NCBI GenBank assembly: GCA_036971475.1
Contig: JBAIZL010000003.1
Coordinates: 88,489,042-88,553,041, forward strand
Direction of reading: 5' to 3'
DNA length: 64,000 nt
From: Prosapia bicincta
Taxonomy: Eukaryota; Arthropoda; Insecta; Hemiptera; Cercopidae
The position numbers were made by a program, and so were the translations under genes. How positions within the stretch are numbered: position 1 is the first letter of the stretch; the number at the start of each line of letters is the position of its first letter. Shown here in pieces: positions 1 to 13,240 of this stretch. The notes under the pieces were generated by a model. It searched no databases. It worked only from the letters and a program-made list of their open reading frames with translations, and had not been told where the DNA came from.

Positions 1-550
1 TGCAATCCTTTGGAAGAAAAATGATAAGATTGAATAGGTGGTATTAAGGTAGGAGGACTATGGAACGAATAAAACGATCTTCTGGTACTAGAAACAGAGG
101 GAAAAGCAAGGTAGCTTACCTGATGTAGACGTCTTTTCAACCATGTCTATAAGTAGTCTACCCGCTAGACGTTTACACGTTTAAGGAATACCCACCATAA
201 AGTTACAATTTGCATTGCATTTGCAACAAATACGGAAGGAATAAATGATCCCTAGGTGCTGGGAACAACAACAGCGTGATTGTGAAAGAATTGAAGAAGA
301 ATAAAACATGGCGAAACAAGAATAATGACGAAGGACTCCTAGGTTCGCACCGTCTATTCCTTCGTCGAAAGGACACAAAGATAGTTCACATTTTGTTGGT
401 GACAGTCTAGTACATGAATCTACGCACGCAATGAAACTATTGATTCCAGACCGCCTGACTACCGTCAGTTCTGGGTTTGGTCTCATGACCTGTGGTACTA
501 GTGTAAGATCCCTAAGCCTTACTGTTAAATGCCTGGATTGGTGACCTTGC
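1..550. other. Left-edge spacer, no gene recognised
   Basis: No recognised gene. One frame is open on the minus strand (181-594), but it runs into the first unit of satellite A and has no recognisable domain. Positions 120-175 carry variations on a TAGACG/TAGTCTACC theme that loosely resemble satellite B units. The stretch near 246 (AATGATCCCTAGG...CTGG) resembles pieces near 2354, 28961 and 37074, suggesting a degraded dispersed repeat. Confidence 0.5.
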
Positions 551-1313
551 AAAGAGACGATTTCGGGCGCTTTTCCAGAACTACTCGGGACCACTACAAC
601 TCCCGAACAATATTTCCTTTAGATGTAATCTTATGATTGGTTCGGTCCGGGTAGTACAAAAAGAGACGATTTCGGGCGCTTTTCCAGAACTACTCGGGAC
701 CACTACAACTCCCGAACAATATTTCCTTTAGATGTAATCTTATGATTGGTTCGGTCCGGGTAGTACAAAAAGAGACGATTTCGGGCGCTTTTCCAGAACT
801 ACTCGGGACCACTACAACTCCCGAACAATATTTCCTTTAGATGTAATCTTATGATTGGTTCGGTCCGGGTAGTACAAAAAGAGACGATTTCGGGCGCTTT
901 TCCAGAACTACTCGGGACCACTACAACTCCCGAACAATATTTCCTTTAGATGTAATCTTATGATTGGTTCGGTCCGGGTAGTACAAAAAGAGACGATTTC
1001 GGGCGCTTTTCCAGAACTACTCGGGACCACTACAACTCCCGAACAATATTTCCTTTAGATGTAATCTTATGATTGGTTCGGTCCGGGTAGTACAAAAAGA
1101 GACGATTTCGGGCGCTTTTCCAGAACTACTCGGGACCACTACAACTCCCGAACAATATTTCCTTTAGATGTAATCTTATGATTGGTTCGGTCCGGGTAGT
1201 ACAAAAAGAGACGATTTCGGGCGCTTTTCCAGAACTACTCGGGACCACTACAACTCCCGAACAATATTTCCTTTAGATGTAATCTTATGATTGGTTCGGT
1301 CCGGGTAGTACAA
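551..1313. repeat. Satellite A: seven 109-bp units
   Basis: Seven head-to-tail copies of a 109-bp unit start at 551, 660, 769, 878, 987, 1096 and 1205. Each begins AAAGAGACGATTTCGGGCGC and ends in GGGTAGTACAA. By eye I see no substitution between copies, so the array expanded recently, was homogenised, or reflects assembly of a collapsed or expanded array. The unit is GC-richer than its surroundings. A 15-base piece read on the minus strand (AGTTCTGGAAAAGCG) recurs on the plus strand near 35811, so the unit may derive from a dispersed element. It is unrelated in sequence to satellite C despite the same period. Confidence 0.97.
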
Positions 1314-4300
1314 TAGTACCATTACTAAATCTCGGTTGGCCTTACATAAGGACCGGATCCTCAGACTAGGGCCTTGGTTCTAGGTAGGCATGACTCTCCT
1401 TGTGGACCTTGAAACCGGTAACCTGTTTCCTAGAGTGGAAAATATTTACATATTGTGGGAAGAAAATATAAATCCTCACATGATACAGAGCTATTCTCAA
1501 ATACCTTCAAAGAAAGGTGTTTTATCCCCGAAGAACTGCATTTCCAGAACTTCAATTTAGGAAAACCAACTGCTTCCTACGAAGATTTGACCCTATCTAA
1601 TCCAGCGAAAACGGTGTAATATATCAGGTGAGCTAAGAAGGCAGGGCTTGAATCTGAAGGTTAAAGCAACGAAGTTAAGAAAAATGGCTCGAATAAATTT
1701 GGTAGATCACAAAAAAGACTAAATTTAACAAATACAGGAAAATACATTTCAATGCACGGCGGAAAGTACAACCGTTTAAAAAAAAATTGCAACACTTAGT
1801 AGAAAAAAAACAATGGAAATAATTTTTGGAAGAGCTGCTGAAATAACCACGACCTCTTCTATTCGATATAAAAAGAAGCAGGTAAGAATTAGGTTGAATA
1901 TTACAATAGTTGTCGACAGAAGGCCGATGTCACTAACGTGACATACTCTGCATGCAACGCCACGGTGTAGTTCTGATCGCAGTAAATGTAACCCATAAGG
2001 AAATTAAGAGTATTATAAGGATGGGAGATGAACTAAAAGGCGGGGTGAACTAGGAAGTAACGAAAATTTCCCTTTCGTCTCGGTTAAGATGTAATGATCA
2101 TATTAAACCATACACAGTAAATAATAAACACGATAAGACATTTTTACGTTAATCAGTCGAGGTGGCTATTAAAGCCTTTGCAGGACATGACAAGGTCTAT
2201 GAATACGGATAGAATTAAGATATAAAACACTGTGTGTCTGGGAGAGATACCTTGCTCGCGAAGGCAAGGTCGCATACTTACTCTCCATCGAGGTCAGAGA
2301 GAGGTGTATGCCCTTTAAACCAAGTATAAGAACAATGGATAAGAAAAGAGCATAATGATCACCTGGTTAGGAAGAAATGATGGTTCGATCGATTGGACAG
2401 GGTACCTAAAATATGTCTGTTCTTTCCCGGGGTCAAAGAAGTACCTCCTGTTACCCCTTTCAAGAACATATGAGAGGGAGATAGCGGGTTTGTTAAATAC
2501 AGGTAAGTGCGTAATTATTTTAGTGATGAGACTTTATTACCGCAAGGAACAAACAAATCCCTCTTGTGCCGCTCAGCTAGTCCTCAAACCCCAGCGGGAC
2601 GATACCAGATAAAATAAGCTAGCTAAATAGTATGTGTTCAAAAATTCCCTCCGCAGCAACATTTATATTAGTGGCTTGGATAACTATTTTTTTCTAAATT
2701 ATCCTCACTTTAACAAAAATATTAAAACAATGCCTCACAACCAAGCACCCTATACAGCTAAGCACGTAACACAAACAACAACCCGATGTGGCAATTTTAA
2801 CGTCTGTTATAACGACTAGTGCTACCAGTGCACTGAAACAAGTTCTGCTGGGAGGTATTTTAAAAGTATAGAATAAACAAAATGAAGAAAAATATAAAAA
2901 ATTAAAATTAAACAACAAATCAGTAATAAATAAACAAAAAAAACCTGTTATAATGCTTTAATATTTTAAAGTATGTAATTTCGTCGAAGTAAAAATAAAT
3001 AACACCTTTTGTATAAATAATGTACTCAATAGCCTTCTGATTTTTTGTAATGGGTTCCTGAACTGAAATATCAGACTTAACATATTCATATTTATACTGG
3101 AATTAAATACCTTAGGGAGTATTATTAGTAATAAATCAAGGTTACTGTTCTAATGAGAGATGCGGAGAGACATTTTGAACGCATTGTATAACCCAGAAGA
3201 AACGAAAATACAAACAATAAAAATTAAAGAACAAATCAGTAATAAATAAACAAAAAAATCAACCGGTATTAAGGCTCAAGATTATAAAATTTCAACAGGA
3301 TCATGTAATTTCAACCCAAACAAAAATAAACTACATCTTACTTTATTTATACATTTATTTCATAAATAGAATACAAATATAAGACTGCATCTGTAGCTTT
3401 TGATATTGCTTAATGGGTTCCTGACCTGGAACAGCAGACTAATAGATTCTTATACGTACCGAAATTAAATGAAAAACTTTTAAGCATGAATAGGATCTTC
3501 AGGTAGGAACAAGCATCTGAAAAACTGGATTATTTTTAAAATTACAACTAAATCTATTCTACTATTCATCTATGCCCGACAAGTAAGGCGCCCTCAACTT
3601 TTTAATTATTTCTGGTTTCGACGTTGTTACACCTGAATAAAAAAAAAGACAAGCCGGCGGTTGAACGTGACGGACGCTTCCAGACCAGTCCGAGTGAAGA
3701 ATGTGTTATTACAGTGTAGTTAGGCTAACAAAGGGAGCTAAGTCTAGGCCTTGTTGTACGCTGGAATGCGGCGAAGGCCGGCAACTTTTACCCAGGACTT
3801 GAACACACCCAAACTGCAACCGTAATTATCGTGTCTCCGATGAATTAATAAGGACATGACATCATGCGGCTGGACTCCCTCCTCACAACACATGGAATCC
3901 AACCCCGTCAACAAAACGACAAGGTCTCTCGAATCAATTCATTTTTCCCGTAAAATAGGTTTCTTATACTCTAAACTAGCGCCTCTAAACGGATCCAAGT
4001 ATTATAGAGTTACATTAATTCAACAGCAAAGTAGTTTTTTTTATTAAAATTGCATATCACAGAACAATCTCTTCAATCTCTGTAACTTTTCTATGTGTCA
4101 ATTCGTGGTCTATGTATTGAAACGTCATATATTCTCTGATAACGTCACAACTCACCAGGCACATATTCTACTGTTCGTCAATATTATTATTTTATGTATT
4201 GGTGATTTAAGATGAATTCCACAACTCTCACTATGACAAGATTACAGTAAGGACCTCATACGCCATTCTGGGATAGAGTAAAGTAGTGCTCACGCACATG

Positions 4301-4445
4301 CAGCAAATCCATAACGTACTACCTACCTCGGTCATAAGGCGTAGACTACCAGTTACTACCGCGTGTAGGAAGGCAGAGAAATAAAAATCTAGGACTAACA
4401 AGGGATGCCCATGAGTGGTCGAAAACAGGAACACAGTTCTCTACT
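1314..4445. other. AT-rich spacer, no gene recognised
   Basis: No coding region, RNA gene or complete mobile element is recognised. Short open frames at 2355-2612, 2634-2918, 3856-4047 and 4231-4434 lack domains and look like chance. The segment holds a diverged internal duplication (about 2880-3110 and 3190-3480, listed separately). At 2260-2350 there are fragments (AAGGTCGCATACTTAC, ATAATGATCACCTGG) resembling the dispersed repeat seen near 28960-29033. Confidence 0.5.
2880..3480. repeat. Diverged pair of ~250-bp repeats
   Basis: Two related stretches lie about 330-360 bp apart. Both contain an AAATCAGTAATAAATAAACA block (near 2918 and 3233), and both carry ATGGGTTCCTGA followed by a related CTGAAATATCAGACTT or CTGGAACAGCAGACTA string (near 3049 and 3412). 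The order of the shared blocks is the same in both, so this is an old tandem or dispersed duplication with indels between blocks. No coding content is visible. Confidence 0.7.
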
Positions 4446-7400
4446 GATAAGACGTAGACCCGTTCTGTAGCGATGCTAAAGATAACTTGTTAATAGGGTC
4501 GCTTATCCGAAGTAGACCCGTTCTGTAGCGATGCCAAAGATAACTTGTTAATAGCGTCGCTTACCCGAAGTAGATCCATTCTGTAAAGAGGCCAAAGATA
4601 ACTCATTAATAGGGTCGCTTATCCAAAGTAGACCCGTTCTGCAGTGAGACCAAAGATAACTCATTAATAGGGTCGCTTATCCGAAGCAGACCCGTTCTGT
4701 AGGGATGCCAAAGATAACTTGTTAATAGCGTCGCTTACCCGAAGTAGATTCATTCTGTAAAGAGGCCAAAGATAACTCATTAATAGGGTCGCTTATCCGA
4801 AATAGACCCGTTCTGTAGCGATGCCAAAGATAACTTGTTAATAGCGTCGCTTACCCGAAGTAGATCCATTCTGTAAAGAGGCCAAAGATAACTCATTAAT
4901 AGGGTCGCTTATCCGAAATAGACCCGTTCTGTAGCGATGCCAAAGATAACTTGTTAATAGCGTCGCTTACCCGAAGTAGATCCATTCTGTAAAGAGGCCA
5001 AAGATAACTCATTAATAGGGTCGCTTATCCGAAGTAGACCCGTTCTGCAGTGAGACCAAAGATAACTCATTAATAGGGTCGCTTATCCAAAGTAGACTTT
5101 TTCTGTAACGAGGCCAAAGATAACTTGTTAATAGCGTCGCTTACCCGAAGTAGATTCATTCTGTAAAGAGGCCAAAGATAACTCATTAATAGGGTCGCTT
5201 ATCCGAAATAGACCCGTTCTGTAGCGATGCCAAAGATAACTTGTTAATAGCGTCGCTTACCCGAAGTAGATCCATTCTGTAAAGAGGCCAAAGATAACTC
5301 ATTAATAGGGTCGCTTATCCGAAATAGACCCGTTCTGTAGCGATGCCAAAGATAACTTGTTAATAGCGTCGCTTACCCGAAGTAGATCCATTCTGTAAAG
5401 AGGCCAAAGATAACTCATTAATAGGGTCGCTTATCCGAAGTAGACCCGTTCTGCAGTGAGACCAAAGATAACTCATTAATAGGGTCGCTTATCCAAAGTA
5501 GACTTTTTCTGTAACGAGGCCAAAGATAACTTGTTAATAGCGTCGCTTACCCGAAGTAGATTCATTCTGTAAAGAGGCCAAAGATAACTCATTAATAGGG
5601 TCGCTTATCCGAAATAGACCCGTTCTGTAGCGATGCCAAAGATAACTTGTTAATAGCGTCGCTTACCCGAAGTAGATCCATTCTGTAAAGAGGCCAAAGA
5701 TAACTCATTAATAGGGTCGCTTATCCGAAATAGACCCGTTCTGTAGCGATGCCAAAGATAACTTGTTAATAGCGTCGCTTACCCGAAGTAGATCCATTCT
5801 GTAAAGAGGCCAAAGATAACTCATTAATAGGGTCGCTTATCCGAAGTAGACCCGTTCTGCAGTGAGACCAAAGATAACTCATTAATAGGGTCGCTTATAC
5901 AAAGTAGACTTTTACTCTAACGAAGCCAAAGATAATGCTTTAATAGGGTCGCTTTTCCAAAGTAGACCCGTTCTGTAACGATGTCAAAGATAACTCATTA
6001 ATAGGGTCGCTTATCCAAAATAGACTTTTTGTCTAACAAGGCCAAAGATAACGCTTTAATAGGGTCGCTTATCCAAAGTAGACTTTTCTCTAACGAGGCA
6101 AATAGATAACGTTTTAATAGGGTCGCTTATCCGAAGCAGACCCGTTCTGTAACGTGGCCAAAGATAACTCATTAATAGGGTCGCTTATCCGAAATAGACC
6201 CGTTCTGTAACGAGGCCAAAGATAACTCATTAATAGGGTCGCTTATCCAAAGTAGACGTTTTCTGTAACGAGGCCAAAGATAACTCATTAATAGGGTCGC
6301 TTATCCAGAGTAGACGTTTTCTGTAACGAGGCCAAAGATAACTCATTAATAGGGTCGCTTATCCAAAGTAGACGTTTTCTGTAACGAGGCCAAAGATAAC
6401 TCATTAATAGGGTCGCTTATCCAAAGTAGACGTTTTCTGTAACGAGGCCAAAGATAACTCATTAATAGGGTCGCTTATCCAGAGTAGACGTTTTCTGTAA
6501 CGAGGCCAAAGATAACTCATTAATAGGGTCGCTTATCCAAAGTAGACGTTTTCTGTAACGAGGCCAAAGATAACTCATTAATAGGGTCGCTTATCCAAAG
6601 TAGACGTTTTCTGTAACGAGGCCAAAGATAACTCATTAATACGGTCGCTTATCCAAAGTAGACGTTTTCTGTAACGAGGCCAAAGATAACTCATTAATAG
6701 GGTCGCTTATCCAAAGTAGACGTTTTCTGTAACGAGGCCAAAGATAACTCATTAATAGGGTCGCTTATCCAAAGAAGACGTTTTCTGTAACGAGGCCAAA
6801 GATAACTCATTAATAGGGTCGCTTATCCAAAGTAGACGTTTTCTGTAACGAGGCCAAAGATAACTCATTAATAGGGTCGCTTATCCAAAGTAGACGTTTT
6901 CTGTAACGAGGCCAAAGATAACTCATTAATAGGGTCGCTTATCCAGAGTAGATTTTTTGTCTAACGAGGCCAAAGATAACGCTTTAATAGGGTCGCTTAT
7001 CCGAAGTAGACCCGTTCTGTAACAAGTCCAAAGATAACTCATTAATAGGGTCGCTTATCCGAAGCAGACCCGTTCTGTAACGTGGCCAAAGATAACTCAT
7101 TAATAGGGTCGCTTATCCGAAATAGACCCGTTCTGTAACGAGGCCAAAGATAACTCATTAATAGGGTCGCTTATCCAAAGTAGACGTTTTCTGTAACGAG
7201 GCCAAAGATAACTCATTAATAGGGTCGCTTATCCAAAGTAGACGTTTTCTGTAACGAGGCCAAAGATAACTCATTAATAGGGTCGCTTATCCGAAGTAGA
7301 CCCGTTCTGTAACAAGTCCAAAGATAACTCATTAATAGGGTCGCTTATCCGAAGCAGACCCGTTCTGTAACGTGGCCAAAGATAACTCATTAATAGGGTC

Positions 7401-7990
7401 GCTTATCCGAAATAGACCCGTTCTGTAACGAGGCCAAAGATAACTCATTAATAGGGTCGCTTATCCAAAGTAGACGTTTTCTGTAACGAGGCCAAAGATA
7501 ACTCATTAATAGGGTCGCTTATCCAAAGTAGACGTTTTCTGTAACGAGGCCAAAGATAACTCATTAATAGGGTCGCTTATCCAAAGTAGACGTTTTCTGT
7601 AACGAGGCCAAAGATAACTCATTAATAGGGTCGCTTATCCAAAGTAGACGTTTTCTGTAACGAGGCCAAAGATAACTCATTAATAGGGTCGCTTATCCAG
7701 AGTAGATTTTTTGTCTAACGAGGCCAAAGATAACGCTTTAATAGGGTCGCTTATCCGAAGTAGACCCGTTCTGTAACAAGTCCAAAGATAACTCATTAAT
7801 AGGGTCGCTTATCCGAAGTAGACCCGTTGAGGCCAAAAATAAATCACTAACAGGGTCACTTATTCGAAGTAGACCCGTTCTGGAACGAGGCCAAAGATAA
7901 ATCACTAACAGGGTCACTTTTCCGAAGTAGACCCGTTCCGTAACGAGGCCAAAGATAATGCATTAATAGGGTCGCTTACCCGAAGTAGAT
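4446..7990. repeat. Satellite B: ~61 units of 58 bp
   Basis: Head-to-tail array of a 58-bp monomer whose hallmarks are GTAGACCCGTTCTG, CCAAAGATAAC and AGGGTCGCTTATCCGAA. Monomers fall into variant classes (CCCGTTCTGTAGCGATG, ATCCATTCTGTAAAGAG, GACGTTTTCTGTAACG and others). These recur in higher-order order: a seven-monomer block repeats with 406-bp spacing (5091 and 5497), and later blocks show 290-bp and 754-bp spacing (5 and 13 monomers). The most homogeneous part is about 6230-6945. The right edge (7830-7990) contains shortened and diverged units, typical of an array border. Related single cores occur at 29011, 40833 and 50037. Confidence 0.97.
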
Positions 7991-9420
7991 TATCAGTTAC
8001 CCAGTTGTAACTTTTAACAATTCTTCTACAAAACAATATTAAAATACTCTTACTATCTTCATTTACTTCAAGGTAATACGTAGATTTCCCACAACGCATT
8101 GCTGCAATGCACAGAAAATGTGCTTTATTTTGTTTTCGTCTTTCTTTAATTACACTGAAATCACTTCTTTATATTAAATGCTTCCTTCATCATTATTGAC
8201 TCCGTTTATGGATCCCTTTGCAGTTCTACTTCAGGAACACTGGCCTAAGAGGGGTTCCATTTCCAAAACCAGGAAATCATTATCTCCCTCCTTAGTGTTA
8301 AATTCCCCGTATTTCTCCCTACTTCTCTTCCAATGGGAAACATAACGGTTAGACACCTCGCTAGGAGGCTGACAGAGTGGAAGCCTAGCAAAGAAAGTCG
8401 ACTCGTTTCCTTCTCCTTAATCCTAGCTACAGGACAACATTTTAAGCGATAACACTTGCATAAATATTTCGGCATGAATTTATATACCTCACGCATTCTA
8501 TTCAATGAATATTGGAAAACACGGCCAAGGAACTGTTACTGGAACAAGGAAGACGCGATTGAGGGAGTAATAGTAACACAATGTTACTATGTTACATTAA
8601 CATCCTGTGGGTTTTCTATCTGTAAAATCTAACATATTTTGTCTTTGGAGGCAAACAAACTAATATTTGGTTATTGGATTCTCTCAACGATGGTCGAAAT
8701 GGCGTTTAATAAACAGGCAAAAATTCCAAATTAAATGGTTATACCACTTGGTAGTAATTATATTTACTATACACTTTTATGTGTTACGTAAAATTTGGGA
8801 CTCCATTATCCTGACTTAATCATAAATATATGGGTTTACCATAATTATCCCCTGAATATCCTTCTTCATTCCTCACTTCTATATGTATGAGGGAAGGATG
8901 TCGGCTTTCAGGTAAGCACTAACTTATACCACTGGTCATGGTATTTATCTATATTCAAAACGGGTACGTTAAAGTCCCTATTTTGTTTTACCTGTCTATT
9001 CCTCCACTTTTTTTCCCCCATTCTTCAAGCGGGTGGCGCCTTTTTGCCTTAAAAATGTATAAAATACATGAAAACCTTAAAAGTTTCAAGTACATCTAAC
9101 ACAATTGTTGATTCCACACTTGAAAAAAAAATACTACTTAAAAATATAAGGGGCAGAGTATGCAATATAGCTACAAAATTAAACTTTGAAACTAGTTTAA
9201 AGCAGAAATTCTTCTTATTTTAATGAATATGCATATAAGAGTAACCTCTAAGATGCGAAACTGCTGGTTTTATTAACGAGAGTTAATCTTTCAAAGGAAA
9301 ATGTTCCATGAGTTACGCCGATAACTAGCAACGCCAGGTTGATTTTCGAAAGTTTTTAGTTTGCTAAATAGTGCTTTTTTGTTAAGTCAATCATTTTATA
9401 TTCACATTTTTAATGTCCAT
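7991..9420. other. Spacer between satellites B and C
   Basis: AT-rich sequence without recognisable gene. A minus-strand frame at 8245-8505 has no domain. A segment beginning GGGGCAGAGTATGCAATATAG at about 9151 resembles 31324 (GGGGCAGAGTAGGCAATATA) and the first part of the dispersed repeat at 9660, suggesting a shared but degraded repeat family. Confidence 0.5.
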
Positions 9421-9845
9421 TCTTTCATATTATCAGATTCAGTTCATATTTAAATCGTGGATAAAATTAAACAAAATCTGTCCACACCTATACCAGGCAA
9501 ATATTCCTATAAAGCTTTCTGCCTTACACATAATATAACAGTTAGAAATACGGATTATTCATTTCTTTTTATTAGTTCTCACTCTCAAATATGAACTCAT
9601 TAATTACATTTACTAATGAATTAATATTACTTTCATACGGGAAAAAATTTTTTTACAAAAGGGGTAAGGTATTCAATATAGTTATTTCGTCCTATTTGGC
9701 TTAAAGTAATTAACATATGATGTTAGGTAAAACAGCTGATTTTATGTTATAGGTTATGTGGTAGAACCGCTGTTTAACCCATATGTTGTGATACTTTATT
9801 TATGTTAATATTAATTATTTAATAAAACGTAACTAAAGGAAGAAA
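9421..9845. repeat. Dispersed repeat family U, copy 1
   Basis: An AT-rich block matches 32330-32600 over most of its right half. Shared strings include CAATATAGTTATTTCGTCC, AAAACAGCTGATTT, a second CAGCTG-like or GCTGTTT motif, and TAATTATTTAATAAAA. Its left part (9460-9590, beginning GTGGATAAAATTAAACAAAA) is repeated at 10126-10250. No open frame is conserved, so it looks like a non-autonomous or decayed element of unknown class. The paired CAGCTG motifs hint at a DNA-transposon terminus, but no matching opposite end was identified. Confidence 0.65.
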
Positions 9846-9949
9846 AAGAAAGCGAATAAATATTAACAACAAAAATAATAGTCCAACACCATACATGTAT
9901 AATACAGTGAGAAAAATTAAATATTTCAAGGATATTCATTTTCTATTTT

Positions 9950-10265
9950 GGGCGCTTAATATTGTGATTCTGTCATATGTATATACATAGCCTATTTATA
10001 TTAATTATAATTATTTAATAAAAAGAAACTAAAATATAATTTTTCATCGTGTACCTGAGTAGGAATACACTTTAAAAATATTTTGGTTTATATTACTTGT
10101 TTTTAGATAAAGTTGTTATTTTAACAGTGGATCAAATTAATCAAAATCTATCCACAATCTATATCAAGCGAATATTCCCACAAAGATGCCTTACAAATAT
10201 TATATAACAACATGGAATATTAGATATACAGTTTATTTTTATAAACATTTTACAATTTTTGAGAA
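9950..10265. repeat. Dispersed repeat family U, copy 2
   Basis: The first part (9990-10100) matches 32545-32670: TTATTTAATAAAAAGAAACTAAAA, then a GAGTAGGAAT or AAGTAGGAAT string, then TTGTTTATATTA-like sequence. The second part (10126-10250) matches 9460-9590, with a GTGGATCAAATTAATCAAAA start and a shared AGCGAATATTCC-like core. The copy abuts the left end of satellite C at about 10271. Confidence 0.6.
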
Positions 10266-11769
10266 TTATTTAGTTAGCCGTGACGGAGGCTGCGAGCAGA
10301 GAGTTAGAGCCTTACAGATATGTGACTAACGCAGAATACCGAGGGTACCATGGACAGGCTTAGCCAGAAATGGACCCAACCTTAGACCGTGACGGAGGCT
10401 GCGAGCAGAGAGTTAGAGCCTTTCAGATATGTGACTAACGCAGAATACCGAGGGTACCATGGACAGACTTAGCCACAAATGGACCCAAACTTAGACCGTG
10501 ACGGAGGCTGCGAGCAGAGAGTTAGAGCCTTTCAGATATGTGACTAACGCAGAATACCGAGGGTACCATGGACAGGCTTAGCCACAAATGGACCCAAACT
10601 TAGACCGTGACGGAGGCTGCGAGCAGAGAGTTAGAGCCTTTCAGATATGTGACTAACGCAGAATACCGAGGGTACCATGGACAGGCTTAGCCACAAATGG
10701 ACCCAAACTTAGACCGTGACGGAGGCTGCGAGCAGAGAGTTAGAGCCTTACAGATATGTGACTAACGCAGAATACCGAGGGTACCATGGACAGGCTTAGC
10801 CACAAATGGACCCAAACTTAGACCGTGACGGAGGCTGCGAGCAGAGAGTTAGAGCCTTTCAGATATGTGACTAACGCAGAATACCGAGGGTACCATGGAC
10901 AGGCTTAGCCACAAATGGAACCAATCTTGGACCGTGACGGAGGCTGCGAGCAGAGAGTTAGAGCCTTTCAGATATGTGACTAACGCAGAATACCGAGGGT
11001 ACCATGGACAGGCTTAGCCACAAATGGAACCAATCTTGGACCGTGACGGAGGCTGCGAGCAGAGAGTTAGAGAATTTCAGATATGTGACTAACGCAGAAT
11101 ACCGAGGGTACCATGGACAGGCTTAGCCACAAAAGGAACAAATCTTGGACCGTGATGGAGGCTGCGAGCAGAGAGTTAGAGCCTTTCAGATATGTGACTA
11201 ACGCAGAATACCGAGGGTACCATGGACAGGCTTAGCCACAAATGGAACCAATCTTGGACCGTGACGGAGGCTGCGAGCAGAGAGTTAGAGTCTTTCTGAG
11301 ATGTGACTACCGCAGAATACCGAGGGTACCGTGGACAGGCTTTGCCACAAATGGAACCAATCTTGGACCGTGACGGAGGCTGCGAGCAGAGAGTTAGAGC
11401 CTTTCTGAGATGTAACTAACGCAGAATACCGAGGGTACCGTGGACAGGCTTAGCCACAAATGGACCCAAACTTAGACCGTGACGGGGGCTGCGAGCAGAG
11501 AGTTAGAGCCTTTCTGAGATGTAACTAACGCAGAATACCGAGGGTACCATGGACAGGCTTTGCCACAAATGGAACCAATCTTGGACCGTGACGGAGGCTG
11601 CGAGCAGAGAGTTAGAGCCTTTCTGAGATGTAACTAACGCAGAATACCGAGGGTACCGTGGACAGGCTTAGCCACAAATGGACCCAAACTTAGACCGTGA
11701 CGGAGGCTGCGAGCAGAGAGTTAGAGCCTTTCTGAGATGTGACTACCGCAGAATACCGAGGGTACCGTG

Positions 11770-13240
11770 GACAGGCTTTGCTAGAAATGGACCCAATCTT
11801 GGACCGTGACGGAGGCTGCGAGCAGAGAGTTAGAGCCTTTCTGAGATGTAACTAACGCAGAATACCGAGGGTACCATGGACAGGCTTTGCCACAAATGGA
11901 ACCAATCTTGGACCGTGACGGAGGCTGCGAGCAGAGAGTTAGAGCCTTTCTGAGATGTAACTAACGCAGAATACCGAGGGTACCGTGGACAGGCTTAGCC
12001 ACAAATGGACCCAAACTTAGACCGTGACGGAGGCTGCGAGCAGAGAGTTAGAGCCTTTCTGAGATGTGACTACCGCAGAATACCGAGGGTACCGTGGACA
12101 GGCTTTGCCACAAATGGAACCAATCTTGGACCGTGACGTAGGCTGTGAGCAGAGAGTTAAAGTCTTTCTGAGATGTAACTACCGCAGAATACCGAGGGTA
12201 CCATGGACAGGCTTAGCCACAAATGGACCCAAACTTAGACCGTGACGTAGGCTGTGAGCAGAGAGTTAAAGTCTTTCTGAGATGTAACTACCGCAGAATA
12301 CCGAGGGTACCATGGACAGGCTTTGCTACAAATGGATCCAATCTTGGACCGTGACGGAGGCTGCGAGCAGAGAGTTAGAGCCTTTCTGAGATGTAACTAA
12401 CGCAGAATACCGAGGGTACCATGGACAGGCTTAGCCACAAATGGACCCAAACTTAGACCGTGACGTAGGCTGTGAGCAGAGAGTTAAAGTCTTTCTGAGA
12501 TGTAACTACCGCAGAATACCGAGGGTACCATGGACAGGCTTTGCTACAAATGGATCCAATCTTGGATCGTGACGGAGGCTGCGAGCAGAGAGTTAGAGCC
12601 TTTCTGAGATGTAACTAACGCAGAATACCGAGGGTACCATGGACAGGCTTAGCCACAAATGGACCCAAACTTAGACCGTGACGGAGGCTGCGAGCAGAGA
12701 GTTAGAGCCTTTCTGAGATGTGACTACCGCAGAATACCGAGGGTACCGTGGACAGGCTTTGCTAGAAATGGACCCAATCTTGGACCGTGACGGAGGCTGC
12801 GAGCAGAGAGTTAGAGCCTTTCTGAGATGTAACTAACGCAGAATACCGAGGGTACCATGGACAGGCTTTGCCACAAATGGAACCAATCTTGGACCGTGAC
12901 GGAGGCTGCGAGCAGAGAGTTAGAGCCTTTCTGAGATGTAACTAACGCAGAATACCGAGGGTACCGTGGACAGGCTTAGCCACAAATGGACCCAAACTTA
13001 GACCGTGACGGAGGCTGCGAGCAGAGAGTTAGAGCCTTTCTGAGATGTGACTACCGCAGAATACCGAGGGTACCGTGGACAGGCTTTGCCACAAATGGAA
13101 CCAATCTTGGACCGTGACGTAGGCTGTGAGCAGAGAGTTAAAGTCTTTCTGAGATGTAACTACCGCAGAATACCGAGGGTACCATGGACAGGCTTAGCCA
13201 CAAATGGACCCAAACTTAGACCGTGACGTAGGCTGTGAGC
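11770..13240. repeat. Nine-monomer (981-bp) higher-order repeat in satellite C
   Basis: A distinctive variant order recurs with a 981-bp offset, which is nine 109-bp monomers. The CTTTGCTAGAAATGGACCC variant sits near 11776 and 12757. The GACGTAGGCTGTGAG variant sits near 12136 and 13117, 12242 and 13223, and 12463 and 13444. The pattern shows block amplification by unequal exchange, separate from single-monomer turnover. Confidence 0.85.

Noticed and set aside
181..594. 137-codon minus-strand frame
   Set aside because: No domain, and its start lies inside satellite A; probably chance.
4446..7990. Resemblance to a CRISPR array (short regular repeats)
   Set aside because: The whole 58-bp unit repeats without unique spacers, there are no cas genes and the context is eukaryotic.
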